In this document: positions 8,989 to 16,945 of the stretch, piece after piece
Layout of the letters: the number at the start of each line of letters is the position of its first letter
Position numbering within the stretch: the first letter of the stretch is position 1
Source: Fibrobacter sp.
GTDB lineage: Bacteria > Fibrobacterota > Fibrobacteria > Fibrobacterales > Fibrobacteraceae
DNA: 64,000 nt
Assembly: GCA_024399015.1 (NCBI GenBank)
Contig: JAKSIC010000005.1
Location: 62,001 to 126,000 of the forward strand
Direction of reading: 5' to 3'
The notes under the pieces: generated by a model
Databases searched by the model: none
Seen by the model: the letters and a program-made list of their open reading frames with translations, nothing else
What the model was told of the DNA's origin: nothing
Translations under genes and position numbers: made by a program

Positions 8989-9963
8989 ATGAAATTTCCT
9001 CCTTGGACATCTGTAGACGAAGCTGCAAAATTGCTGGCCAACGGCCAGGTTGTCGGCATCCCGACCGAAACCGTTTACGGTCTCGCAGGCAACGCCTATG
9101 AACCCAAGGCATTGGCTCAGATTTTCGCCATCAAGGAACGTCCCACCTTCGACCCGCTGATCGTTCATATCTGCGACGTGGCTCAGCTGAAGGACGTGGC
9201 CAAGGACATTCCCGAAGCAGCCTACAAGTTGGCAGAAGCCTACTGGCCCGGCCCCATGACGCTGATCCTTCCCAAGAAGGATTGCATTCCGGACCTTTGC
9301 ACCAGCGCATTGCCCTCTGTTGCCGTACGTTTCCCGTCTCATCCTGTAGCACAGGAAATCATTCGCAAGGCTGGCGTACCTCTGGCAGCCCCTAGCGCAA
9401 ACCTGTTCAAGCACGTAAGTCCCACCACAGCCCAGCACGTAGCAGACCAGCTGGCGGACCGCGGTATCGCCGGTATCGTAGACGGCGGTCCCTGCGAAGT
9501 GGGCGTGGAAAGTTCAATCATTTCTCTCGTCGGCGAAACACCTACGGTGCTACGCCCGGGTGCCATCACCCCTGAGATGGTAGAGAAAGTTCTCGGCAAG
9601 GTGGCCATCAAGGAATCCACGTCTAAGCCGGGCCAGCCCATGGCAGCCCCGGGCCAATGCGACACCCATTACCGTCCGCAGGTTCCGCTGTTCTACGGCG
9701 AAGTGCCTGCAGGCACCAAGTTGCCGGAACACACCGTGCGCATCGCGTTCGGTAAGCAGGCAGGCGTTATTCCCGCCACCCTGAATCTGTCTGAGTCCGG
9801 CGACATGCTGGAAGCAACCGCAAAGCTGTACGCTTTCATGCACGACCTGGATTTGCCCGAATACGATTTGATTCTTGTGGACCCCATTCCTAACGTGGGC
9901 GTGGGCATGGCGCTGAACGACCGCCTCAAACGCGCCAGCATCAAGGTCCTTCCCGGAGCTTAA
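8989..9963 (+). CDS. Threonylcarbamoyl-AMP synthase, Sua5 type
   Basis: The protein of about 324 residues makes threonylcarbamoyl-AMP, the first intermediate of the tRNA t6A37 modification. The YrdC/TsaC core (about residues 1-205) shows GIPTETVYGLAGNA and a KERP motif. A C-terminal Sua5 domain ends in the typical GMALNDRLKRAS motif. This two-domain form is longer than the TsaC-only enzymes (about 190 residues). The ATG at 8989 gives a natural N-terminus; a TTG at 8980 is better spaced from AAGGAC (8961) and cannot be excluded. It is monocistronic, with terminators on both sides. Confidence 0.93.
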   Translation: MKFPPWTSVDEAAKLLANGQVVGIPTETVYGLAGNAYEPKALAQIFAIKERPTFDPLIVHICDVAQLKDVAKDIPEAAYKLAEAYWPGPMTLILPKKDCIPDLCTSALPSVAVRFPSHPVAQEIIRKAGVPLAAPSANLFKHVSPTTAQHVADQLADRGIAGIVDGGPCEVGVESSIISLVGETPTVLRPGAITPEMVEKVLGKVAIKESTSKPGQPMAAPGQCDTHYRPQVPLFYGEVPAGTKLPEHTVRIAFGKQAGVIPATLNLSESGDMLEATAKLYAFMHDLDLPEYDLILVDPIPNVGVGMALNDRLKRASIKVLPGA

Positions 9964-9985
9964 ACTTTTTAGCAAATAAAATTTT

Positions 9986-10011
9986 AGCCGTCCTTTACTG
10001 GGCGGCTTTTT
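9986..10011 (+). terminator. Intrinsic terminator after the Sua5-type gene
   Basis: An 8-bp stem AGCCGTCC/GGGCGGCT (one G-U pair) with a 6-base loop is followed by TTTTT. It lies between convergent genes. Confidence 0.85.
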
Positions 10012-10019
10012 CATTGAAA

Positions 10020-10772
10020 TTAAATTTCGAACTTCGTAAAGTTCTCGTAGGTATATTCGCGGGTGTATGCATTGAAATGCCACCACTCGCTATTCAGCGG
10101 CACCCAGCCCGCTTTCTTCATAATGGCACGGAGCTTATTGCGGTTATCAATCTGTTCCTGCGTAAGGCGGCCGCTCTTCAAAGCATCAGCCTCCCCTACC
10201 AAGCCCGCGCAACGTTCAAAGGAATCAAAATCCGTTCCCATATCCAGCAAGTTTCCTTCAGCATCAGTAATGCTCAAGTCAAGAGCCAAACCGAAGTTGT
10301 GAAGTCCACCCTTCACCGGCGAAGAAACGTAATGGGAATAAGGAGTTCCCGCCACCATCCTCTTTAACGCGGCCTGGGCATATATGGGTCGAGCCGCGTC
10401 AAAAATCACCAGCTTGGAGCCAAGCATATCCTTCTCCATGATGGCGATGGTCCTCTTCAGCTTGACATAAGCATCCTTACGAACAAAGGCTCGCTGCACA
10501 CCACAATACAAATCATGACCCGTCACGTTATTGAAAGTCCCGTAACGCAGGTCCATCTGCACACCCTTCAGGCGGGTGATTTCCACAAGGCTGGTATCCG
10601 CCTCGGCATAAGCGATCCACTGTTTCACCGAAGAACAGTAACGCAGCGGTTTCTCAGGCTTCGCAGGTTCAAACTTCACATCCGTGGCATAAACAGGATC
10701 AGCAAAGGAAACCGCGCTCATCATTCCGAGAGCGCAAGCCACCTTAATCATTGTAGTGAGAAATCTTTTCAT
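10020..10772 (-). CDS. Secreted VanX/DdpX-like D-alanyl-D-alanine dipeptidase (M15D)
   Basis: The 250-residue protein opens with a signal peptide (MKRFLTTMIKVACALGMMSAVSFA). The M15 zinc-peptidase pattern is visible: DAARP near residue 135, the first metal-binding segment GGLHNFGLALDLS (His and Asp ligands), and the catalytic/metal segment SEWWHF near the C-terminus. Enzymes of this family cleave D-Ala-D-Ala dipeptide, so a role in cell-wall turnover or dipeptide salvage is likely; it need not concern glycopeptide resistance. It begins 32 bp after the TonB-dependent receptor stop on the same strand, so the two may be co-transcribed. Confidence 0.87.
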   Translation of the reverse strand: MKRFLTTMIKVACALGMMSAVSFADPVYATDVKFEPAKPEKPLRYCSSVKQWIAYAEADTSLVEITRLKGVQMDLRYGTFNNVTGHDLYCGVQRAFVRKDAYVKLKRTIAIMEKDMLGSKLVIFDAARPIYAQAALKRMVAGTPYSHYVSSPVKGGLHNFGLALDLSITDAEGNLLDMGTDFDSFERCAGLVGEADALKSGRLTQEQIDNRNKLRAIMKKAGWVPLNSEWWHFNAYTREYTYENFTKFEI

Positions 10773-10804
10773 ATTCGAAGCCTTAGCCGCGAACTCAAAT
10801 CCTG

Positions 10805-13159
10805 CTATAATCCAAGATCAACTTCTACACCGAATTGAACGAACAAGCCCATGCCCTTGGCCATGTAGGGTACCAGTTCGTAGCCATTATCGATCTTGCT
10901 GTCGTTATCGCGAGTAACCCAGGAGCGTTCGCGGGCATTTTCACCGCCCAAGAAGCGCAGGGCTCCTACGTCAAGATTTGCAAAGAGGTTGTCCACTTCA
11001 AGATAGAAGCGGGCGCCATTAAGCAGGAACTTCTTCTTGGTAAGATCAATGTTCACGCGAACATCGGTGCGGAACATATCGGTGAACTTATTCAAGTCCT
11101 TCAATTCACGGGTTCCAACTTCACCATCCTTGGACGGAGTAATCTTATAGTAGTACAACGGGCGATGCAATGCAGCGTGGTGAGTCAAGATAATGGAGAC
11201 AATGGAATCCTTACGAGGATAGTAGCGGAAGTGGGAAACGATATCCAAGCGAGAATTTGCTTCCCAAGGCAAGGAACCATCGCCTTCCAATTCGTATTCA
11301 CCGTAAACTGAGCTTACGTTTGCTGCCATGGAGAAATGATGGGACGTCTTGTATTCCACAGAACCGCTTGCACCCAAGACCCACGCGTAATCAATCGGCG
11401 TGACATCGTTATAGTGGGCATAGGCCTTCGGCAGAGGAAGCAGAGGATTGTGGTAATAGCGACCAAAGGCAGATGCCTGTGCTACGAGATACTTGGAGTT
11501 ATATCCACCACCAATCTTTGCAGAGGTTCCAGATTCCAAACGACCAACCAGGTCACCATTGTCATAATAAGGTTTCCAGTCACCGCGGAATGCCGCGTTA
11601 CCAAAGACGCGCCAATATGCGGTATCTGTCTTGGAAAGATTCTGCTGGTAGTCAAAGGAAGCCGTTGGCAATGCATCGTGGCCAGACCAGTCGGCAACAG
11701 CGCCTACAGACAAAATCTTCTGTGAGAAGTCTTCCTTCCAGTTCAAACGTGCGGCACCGGAAATAACGCCGGTCATATAGTCATCAGACTGAATGGAACC
11801 AAAGTCAGGATAACTGCGATCCAAGATCTGATGCTCATAAAGCAAAGCACCGCTCAGTTCAGAACCAAGGAACGTTCCAAAGTTCTTGTCGGCGCCAGCA
11901 GTAATGGTGCTATGCGTATATTCGTAGCTGTCGATAAATGTTCTAGTAATATCCACCGGCTTAGAGGGATCCTTTGCCGGACGGAAACCAATTGTATCGC
12001 GCAAGGTATCGCCAAGATGTTCCTGGACAAAGCCAGCATGGAAACTGGTTCCAAAGCGGGATGCGTATTCAGCACCAATGACCAGGTATTCCTGAACACC
12101 TTCAATAATATCGATGGTATTGGAAACTTCGTAAGTACGGGAAGTATCCTGATGAATGCTGTAGTCATCGGAGCTATACAAGGCTCTCAAAGCCCAGGTG
12201 TTGCCATTGCTATCAGAGCCGTTCAGCTGGGTATAGAAATCCATTGCGTTGAGATCAAAGGGATCGGAATTCTTCACCTTGCAATCCTTGCAATCGTCAG
12301 TACGCTTGCGGAATTCGGAGAAGAACTTTTCGCCCAGGTTCTGCAACATGTCGCCATCCAGCATACGGAACGCAAAACGGAAACTGTCCCAGAAAAGCCA
12401 CGGAGCATCCACCACGACTTCGCGCATGGTAATGCCAGCAGAGCCCTTCAAACCCCAGTCGCCCTTGGTCTGTTCAGGAATATACTGTACGGAAGTAGCC
12501 AACCCCTGACCAATAGGACCTTCACCATAGTTGTCGTGGATTTCAATACCGCTCAGGACATGGGGATTCACAATGGACAAATTGCCCGGGAAGCCAACAT
12601 CCAAATGACGCATGTTGGGAATCCGCAGACGTCCCAAATGGTAAGCCACATCGCCAGCACGGGAGCCATCATAGTACAGGGCGTTGCTAAAATCCTTCTG
12701 ACCGGAAATGCCCGGCATCTGGCTCAAATGTTCTGTAAGGTCGAAACGCATACCTGCGGCATCTTCCAACTTGTCCAGGTTAACCTTACGTTCAACATTC
12801 CACTGGACCTTTTCTTCGCCACCACCGATAATGGTACTTGCACCAAGGTTACGAACATTGGTAGAAAGGGTCACCACCATATCCAGCAAATCGGCATAGT
12901 CCTGAAGTTCAACTTCAACACTATCAAAGCCATCCTTCTTGAAAATCAAGGAAGCATTCTTGGAATCCACGGTATACTCGAAACGACCATCGGAATTGGT
13001 TTCGCCCACCTTTTTACCAGACTTGTAGGCAATCACCACATCCTTAATAGGGAGATCAGTTTCTGCTTCCAAAGCCACACCCATAATCAGGGTCTTGGTG
13101 GCAGCAAAAGTATAGGTCACCGCAAGAGCAATCAGCAACAAAAGAGAACGGACTTTCAT
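10805..13159 (-). CDS. TonB-dependent receptor-like outer membrane protein
   Basis: The ATG at 13159 begins a clear signal peptide (MKVRSLLLLIALAVTYTFAA). A carboxypeptidase-regulatory-like beta-sandwich follows (about 25-100, with the motif SDGRFEYTVDSKNASL). Next comes a plug-type domain (about 125-245), then a long region of alternating aromatic/polar strands typical of a beta-barrel up to the C-terminus. About 784 residues in all, in the receptor size range. I see no clear TonB box, so energy coupling is not proven. The substrate is unknown. The gene upstream of a VanX-like dipeptidase hints at cell-wall fragment uptake, but this is conjecture. Confidence 0.82.
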   Translation of the reverse strand: MKVRSLLLLIALAVTYTFAATKTLIMGVALEAETDLPIKDVVIAYKSGKKVGETNSDGRFEYTVDSKNASLIFKKDGFDSVEVELQDYADLLDMVVTLSTNVRNLGASTIIGGGEEKVQWNVERKVNLDKLEDAAGMRFDLTEHLSQMPGISGQKDFSNALYYDGSRAGDVAYHLGRLRIPNMRHLDVGFPGNLSIVNPHVLSGIEIHDNYGEGPIGQGLATSVQYIPEQTKGDWGLKGSAGITMREVVVDAPWLFWDSFRFAFRMLDGDMLQNLGEKFFSEFRKRTDDCKDCKVKNSDPFDLNAMDFYTQLNGSDSNGNTWALRALYSSDDYSIHQDTSRTYEVSNTIDIIEGVQEYLVIGAEYASRFGTSFHAGFVQEHLGDTLRDTIGFRPAKDPSKPVDITRTFIDSYEYTHSTITAGADKNFGTFLGSELSGALLYEHQILDRSYPDFGSIQSDDYMTGVISGAARLNWKEDFSQKILSVGAVADWSGHDALPTASFDYQQNLSKTDTAYWRVFGNAAFRGDWKPYYDNGDLVGRLESGTSAKIGGGYNSKYLVAQASAFGRYYHNPLLPLPKAYAHYNDVTPIDYAWVLGASGSVEYKTSHHFSMAANVSSVYGEYELEGDGSLPWEANSRLDIVSHFRYYPRKDSIVSIILTHHAALHRPLYYYKITPSKDGEVGTRELKDLNKFTDMFRTDVRVNIDLTKKKFLLNGARFYLEVDNLFANLDVGALRFLGGENARERSWVTRDNDSKIDNGYELVPYMAKGMGLFVQFGVEVDLGL

Positions 13160-13191
13160 ATTGAACAAATTAGAATAAATTTTTTATCTTG

Positions 13192-13977
13192 ATGTCTATG
13201 TTAGATGTATTCTTGGTACAAATGGATTGTGGAAACTTTGACAAGGTGCGAAAGCTCCTGGCCAAGGCTAATCTACAAAAAAACGGTCTCATAATTCTAC
13301 CCGAAATGTTCGCCACAGGATACATTCCCAAGAATCCCGCAGACTACGCCGAAGACTTTAGTTGCGCAGCCGCAGGAAACACCGCGCATTTTCTAAGTGA
13401 ACTGGCAAACGAAACCGGTTGCACCGTCATGGGCGCAGGCATTGGCAAAGGCGCAGACGGCAAACTCACAAATCACAGCAGTGCTTACCAGCCTGGCCAA
13501 ACCAGCGAATTTGCAAGCTACAACAAGGTTCACCCCTTCTTCCCTGAACTAGGAGAATTCGAATCCGGCGCAGACGTTAGTTTGTTTGAAATTAACGAAT
13601 GGAACGTTTCCAGCGTCATTTGCTACGATTTACGCTTTCCGGAATTGTTTCGAAGCGCAGTCAAGAAAGGCGCCCAGCTGATCACTGTTCAAGCCGCCTG
13701 GCCCAAGGTCAGAATTGAACATTGGGAAACTTTGCTGAAGGCCCGCGCCATCGAAAATCAAGTCTACATTGCAGCAGTCAATGCGGTTTCCGCAGGCGAA
13801 AATAGCAACGTCGACGAAAAGAATCGACTGGGCGGAACCTCCATGATTATCACCCCACAAGGCGAAGTGATTTCCCGCGGAAGTTGCAATTGTGAAGAGG
13901 TTGTTCATAACTCGTTGGACATCTCGTCATTAATTAGTTACCGAAAGGCTTTTCCCGTCCTGAATGGAATAGTCTAA
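13192..13977 (+). CDS. Nitrilase-superfamily carbon-nitrogen hydrolase (omega-amidase-like)
   Basis: The product is about 261 residues and covers a whole CN-hydrolase domain. The catalytic triad is visible: Glu in ILPEMF, Lys in YNKVHPFF and Cys in VICYDLRFPE. The FPE after the cysteine and the compact length match the YafV/Nit2 branch, which hydrolyses alpha-keto acid amides. Starts at TTG 13189, ATG 13192 and ATG 13198 are all possible; none has a clear ribosome-binding site. It is divergent from the receptor gene with only ~30 bp between them. Confidence 0.88.
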   Translation: MSMLDVFLVQMDCGNFDKVRKLLAKANLQKNGLIILPEMFATGYIPKNPADYAEDFSCAAAGNTAHFLSELANETGCTVMGAGIGKGADGKLTNHSSAYQPGQTSEFASYNKVHPFFPELGEFESGADVSLFEINEWNVSSVICYDLRFPELFRSAVKKGAQLITVQAAWPKVRIEHWETLLKARAIENQVYIAAVNAVSAGENSNVDEKNRLGGTSMIITPQGEVISRGSCNCEEVVHNSLDISSLISYRKAFPVLNGIV

Positions 13978-14095
13978 AACGGAATGATTTAAATCACACT
14001 AATTTATCTGTAATTCAAACGCGTTAACACGTTGATATTCAACGTTTTGTTAGAAAACAGTGTGATGCAGATTTCTTTGGAATTTTACGTCCTCA

Positions 14096-14128
14096 TTTTT
14101 GACATTGAAATGTCAAAAAAAATATGTA
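14096..14128 (+). promoter_or_regulatory. Palindromic operator overlapping a consensus -35 box
   Basis: Perfect 11-bp arms TTTTTGACATT and AATGTCAAAAA (14096-14106, 14109-14119) flank a 2-base centre. A perfect TTGACA (14099-14104) lies in the left arm, with a weak TATGTA at 14123 after an 18-bp spacer. The 2-base loop makes an RNA hairpin unlikely, so this looks like a protein-binding site on a promoter for the small gene at 14177. Confidence 0.55.
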
Positions 14129-14176
14129 AGTTTGATAGTGTAATTTAAGGCTAACCACAGACGTGCGAGGTTCACC

Positions 14177-14305
14177 ATGTCCCCCAATAGAATCCAGTAT
14201 GCAAAGGCATTGATCAAGGCCGGCGTTACCCGCGATTTGGTCTTGCGCATCACTGCCATTTCTAGCTATCAGTACGTCCAGATTCAGCGCGAACTTGCCG
14301 CCTAG
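14177..14305 (+). CDS. 42-residue helix-turn-helix-like protein
   Basis: The ORF runs from ATG 14177 to TAG 14305, with GCGAGG 8 bases before the start. The sequence reads like one isolated resolvase/Hin-type helix-turn-helix: a helix AKALIKAGVTRD, a turn, then a recognition-like helix near ISSYQYVQIQREL. It has no other domain. A palindromic operator lies just upstream and a strong hairpin follows at 14341. It may be a mini DNA-binding regulator or the remnant of a recombinase. Too short for most gene finders. Confidence 0.5.
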   Translation: MSPNRIQYAKALIKAGVTRDLVLRITAISSYQYVQIQRELAA

Positions 14306-14315
14306 TAGGCTCACG

Positions 14316-14681
14316 TTGAAGCTTATCCTAGTCATTCCTCCACAGCCTGCCACTCAGAACGAAGAGCGGCAGGCTGTGCTTTTTTCTTGCTACAGGGATG
14401 GATCCCTGCTGCTGGAAGGTAAGGACGGAAAGAAGCCCGCACGTTTCTTTTTAACACCCCAGGATCAATTTCCCTGGACCGAATTTATTCAGAAAATGAT
14501 GGTGGCATGGCAGCTGGGCGACTACTCCGAACTGCCTCAGGAATTCCACCCGAAAAAAAGAATCCCGCCCTTCGTTACCGACGGATTGCTGAACGAGACC
14601 ATTCCCAACCAAATGAAGATCCTCGCCACCCTAAGGCAGCAGGGATACTTCTGCGCCCTTCAGGCTAGAAAAGAAAAATGA
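14316..14681 (+). CDS. Hypothetical protein, about 120 residues
   Basis: I do not recognise this family. The frame is open from TTG 14295, but TTG 14316 is preferred because AGTAGG lies 6 bases upstream and the product then starts MKLILVIPPQP. The C-terminal two thirds look like a genuine soluble domain (FFLTPQDQFPWTEFIQKMMVAWQ and later). Oddly, a perfect terminator-like hairpin (14341-14378) lies inside the first 21 codons. A GTG at 14376, inside the hairpin's 3' arm, is an alternative start. The stop codon itself lies within a second hairpin. Confidence 0.5.
   Translation: MKLILVIPPQPATQNEERQAVLFSCYRDGSLLLEGKDGKKPARFFLTPQDQFPWTEFIQKMMVAWQLGDYSELPQEFHPKKRIPPFVTDGLLNETIPNQMKILATLRQQGYFCALQARKEK
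14341..14384 (+). terminator. Terminator or attenuator hairpin
   Basis: A perfect 11-bp stem CACAGCCTGCC/GGCAGGCTGTG (14341-14351, 14368-14378) with a 16-base loop is followed by CTTTTTTC. It lies 35 bases after the stop of the 42-residue HTH gene but inside the frame of the next ORF, so it could end the first transcript or attenuate the second. Confidence 0.75.
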
Positions 14682-14702
14682 ACTCCGAAGAGTTCATTTT
14701 TC
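14673..14702. terminator. Bidirectional terminator
   Basis: Perfect 13-bp arms (14673-14685, 14690-14702) around the tetraloop CGAA give an A-run on one side and a T-run on the other. The stop codon of the hypothetical gene (14679-14681) is part of the stem. Confidence 0.88.
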
Positions 14703-14708
14703 TTTTCA

Positions 14709-14792
14709 ATTATGAATTATGAAGTACGAAGTATGAGATGAATAATCGCGCCTCCGGCGCCATATCAAATCTCGTAATTCGTAATTCATAAT
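14709..14792. repeat. Inverted heptamer-repeat hairpin
   Basis: Four 7-base units (ATTATGA, ATTATGA, AGTACGA, AGTATGA; 14709-14736) face three complementary units (TCGTAAT, TCGTAAT, TCATAAT; 14772-14792). Between them sits a GCGCC-TCC-GGCGC mini-hairpin (14748-14760). The whole can fold into one long stem. Confidence 0.75.
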
Positions 14793-14793
14793 T

Positions 14794-14914
14794 GATAACT
14801 AAAGTTATCGTTAATGTTGCGCCTCGGTCATGTCAAAAACTTCGTTTTTGCCGCGACTCTCGGCTTAGACATTAATTGTTAATACTCTACCGCATTTCAT
14901 GCGTTAGAGTATTA
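14794..14914. repeat. Hairpin-rich spacer before the queA 3' end
   Basis: It contains GATAAC-TAAA-GTTATC (14794-14809), an AAAAAC/GTTTTT hairpin near 14836-14850, and a 16-bp imperfect stem (14880-14914) that includes the queA stop codon. The last could terminate queA on the minus strand, although no T-tract follows it. Confidence 0.5.
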
Positions 14915-15956
14915 ACATTCCATCGCCGTAGCTAAACAGTTTCAGCTTATTTTCCACAGCCATCTTGTAGGCGGCCAACGTATTTTCACGGCCATAGAAA
15001 GCAGACACCAGAAGAATCAAGGAACTCTTGGGCCAGTGGAAATTGGTCAGCAGGCCGTCAATGACCTTATAGCGGTAGCCAGGATAGAAGAAGGCGTGGG
15101 TCACGCCGGTCTGGGCGCAGACGGTACCGTCGTCAGCAGCGATAGTTTCCACCACGCGGGTGCTGGTGGTGCCTACGGAAACAATACGGCCGCCAGCGGC
15201 CTTCGCCTTGTTGATGATGTCGGCGTTTTCCTGAGTCATCTCGTAGTGTTCGCCGTGCATCTTATGCTGGGTGAAATCTTCCACGGAAATATTCTGGAAG
15301 GTACCGGGACCTACGTGAAGAGTAACTTCGGCAACATGCACGCCTTTGGCTTTCAACGCGTCCAGCATTTCTTCGCTGAAATGTAGGCTGGCGGTAGGAG
15401 CGGCTACGGCACCGGAGTACTTTGCAAAAATCGTCTGGTAGGCCTTCTTGTCTTCTTCATCGTCAGGGCGGTCAATGTAGGGCGGAAGCGGAACATGGCC
15501 CTGAGCATTCATCACGGCTTCCAGTTCCACCGGAGTCACTGCAAAACGCAGCACGCGGGAACCGTCCTCGTTCACAGATTCCACCGTAGTCTTGACGCCA
15601 GCGATAATCAATTCGCGCCCTACCTTGAAAGCCTTACCTGGGCGAACCTGCGCTTCGTAGCGGGCGGAGCCATCTTCTGCGGGAATCATAGCCTGCACCA
15701 GCAAGGTTTCCACCTGGCCGCCATGCAGCGTTTCACCGTACAAGCGGGCAGGAATCACCTTGGTATTGTTCACCACCAGGCAGTCCCCGGCCTTGAACAA
15801 GTCCACGATTTCGCAGGCCTTCATAATGTGGCGTTCGCCGCCATCCCTGGGGCAATGGAGAATGCGGGTCTTGCCCTTACCAGCCGTACGACTAGCAATC
15901 AGTTCCGGAGGAAACTCAAAGGTATAATCAGAAAGATTATGTTCCATCTTACGCAT
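14904..15956 (-). CDS. queA: S-adenosylmethionine:tRNA ribosyltransferase-isomerase
   Basis: The 350-residue protein opens LSDYTFEFPPELIASR, the canonical QueA N-terminus, and contains the conserved blocks LHVGPGTFQ and TNFHWPKSSLILLVSAF. It transfers the ribosyl part of SAM to preQ1 in tRNA to form epoxyqueuosine. The start codon overlaps the last codons of the WYL regulator by 8 bp, so translation is probably coupled. An ATG three codons later is an alternative start. Confidence 0.97.
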   Translation of the reverse strand: MRKMEHNLSDYTFEFPPELIASRTAGKGKTRILHCPRDGGERHIMKACEIVDLFKAGDCLVVNNTKVIPARLYGETLHGGQVETLLVQAMIPAEDGSARYEAQVRPGKAFKVGRELIIAGVKTTVESVNEDGSRVLRFAVTPVELEAVMNAQGHVPLPPYIDRPDDEEDKKAYQTIFAKYSGAVAAPTASLHFSEEMLDALKAKGVHVAEVTLHVGPGTFQNISVEDFTQHKMHGEHYEMTQENADIINKAKAAGGRIVSVGTTSTRVVETIAADDGTVCAQTGVTHAFFYPGYRYKVIDGLLTNFHWPKSSLILLVSAFYGRENTLAAYKMAVENKLKLFSYGDGMLIL

Positions 15957-16929
15957 CCATTTCAGCCAAGGCTTTCTGCAAATTATTCTTGATGGTTTCC
16001 TTCAAATGTGCCGGCTTCAAAATACGGACTTCAGTAGATACACCCAAAAGCCAGATATAAAAATCAGGGGTAAGTCGAACCTTCAAATCCACAATCGTGG
16101 TTCCGTTTTTACCGGAACGTATTTGTGCTTCCGGATTAAAATGAGACTTTTTAAACTGAGTCACAAGCCACTGTTCCTTGATTTCCAAGGAAACTTCTTC
16201 GGGCTTCATCTTGGCATCCGTATACTTGGCAAAGGTATACTTATAGTGAAGATCCGGATCAAAGGGAATTTTTGCCACAGGAGTGTTTGTGACAACCACA
16301 TTGGTAATGAGGCCGAAAACAAAATTCTTGAAAGTCTGCGACTCTTCAAACTTGTCATCGGCAGCGATCAAGTACAGCGTATCCATACGCATAATCACCT
16401 TCACCGGAGTCACTTCGCTTGTATAAGTGTCATCAGAAGTGGTAGAACGATGATAAGTAATCTTGATCTTGAAACCATCATGAATGGCCTTCAAGACCTT
16501 GTTCACCATGGTGTCCTTAACATTGTTATCGCTAAAAGGACCGTGGTCAACAATGTAGTCCGGGTCCAAGGTAATGGCTTCCGGCTTAAAGTCCATGGGA
16601 TTTGTCTTTTGCAATTCTCCAATAACGGAGTCCAAAAGCTTGATGCTCTTAAGGTCGCTTGCATCAGAGCCTGACAAGCTCTTCTTGACTTTTTCAAGTT
16701 GCTTTACAACGCTTTGATTAAAGTTCGTTTCTTCTTCAGTCTGGATAACGTAATAAGTTTCGTTACCACGTTTAAAGCTGCGAAGACCGCAATGTTCTTC
16801 ATCGATAACATTCAAGTGACGGAAAACAGTACGGGTTCCGCAACCCAAAGATGCGGCCAATTGCTTGACGGTCATCTGGGTTTTGAGTTTAGCTTTCAAG
16901 TCATTTATTTTTTGATAACTGGTAGCCAT
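15949..16929 (-). CDS. WYL-domain transcriptional regulator (YafY-like)
   Basis: The N-terminus holds a winged-HTH segment (MTVKQLAASLGCGTRTVFRHL, about residues 19-39). The middle of the 326-residue protein has the WYL-type core (FKIKITYHRS ... LYLIAADD) and a C-terminal WCX-like extension. Such proteins bind DNA and sense a ligand through the WYL pocket; the ligand is unknown. AGGGAG lies 8 bases before the ATG. The gene follows the BON protein by 16 bp and overlaps queA, so these three form an operon. Confidence 0.88.
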   Translation of the reverse strand: MATSYQKINDLKAKLKTQMTVKQLAASLGCGTRTVFRHLNVIDEEHCGLRSFKRGNETYYVIQTEEETNFNQSVVKQLEKVKKSLSGSDASDLKSIKLLDSVIGELQKTNPMDFKPEAITLDPDYIVDHGPFSDNNVKDTMVNKVLKAIHDGFKIKITYHRSTTSDDTYTSEVTPVKVIMRMDTLYLIAADDKFEESQTFKNFVFGLITNVVVTNTPVAKIPFDPDLHYKYTFAKYTDAKMKPEEVSLEIKEQWLVTQFKKSHFNPEAQIRSGKNGTTIVDLKVRLTPDFYIWLLGVSTEVRILKPAHLKETIKNNLQKALAEMDA

Positions 16930-16945
16930 AAAAAGCTCCCTTAAA

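Noticed and set aside
10020-10772. Glycopeptide resistance gene cluster
   Set aside because: The VanX-like protein is secreted and has no vanH, vanA or regulator neighbours. A wall-turnover role is more likely.
14096-14119. Palindrome as a terminator of the nitrilase-family gene
   Set aside because: Only two bases separate the arms, too few for a stable RNA loop, and it lies over 100 bases after the stop. An operator fits better.
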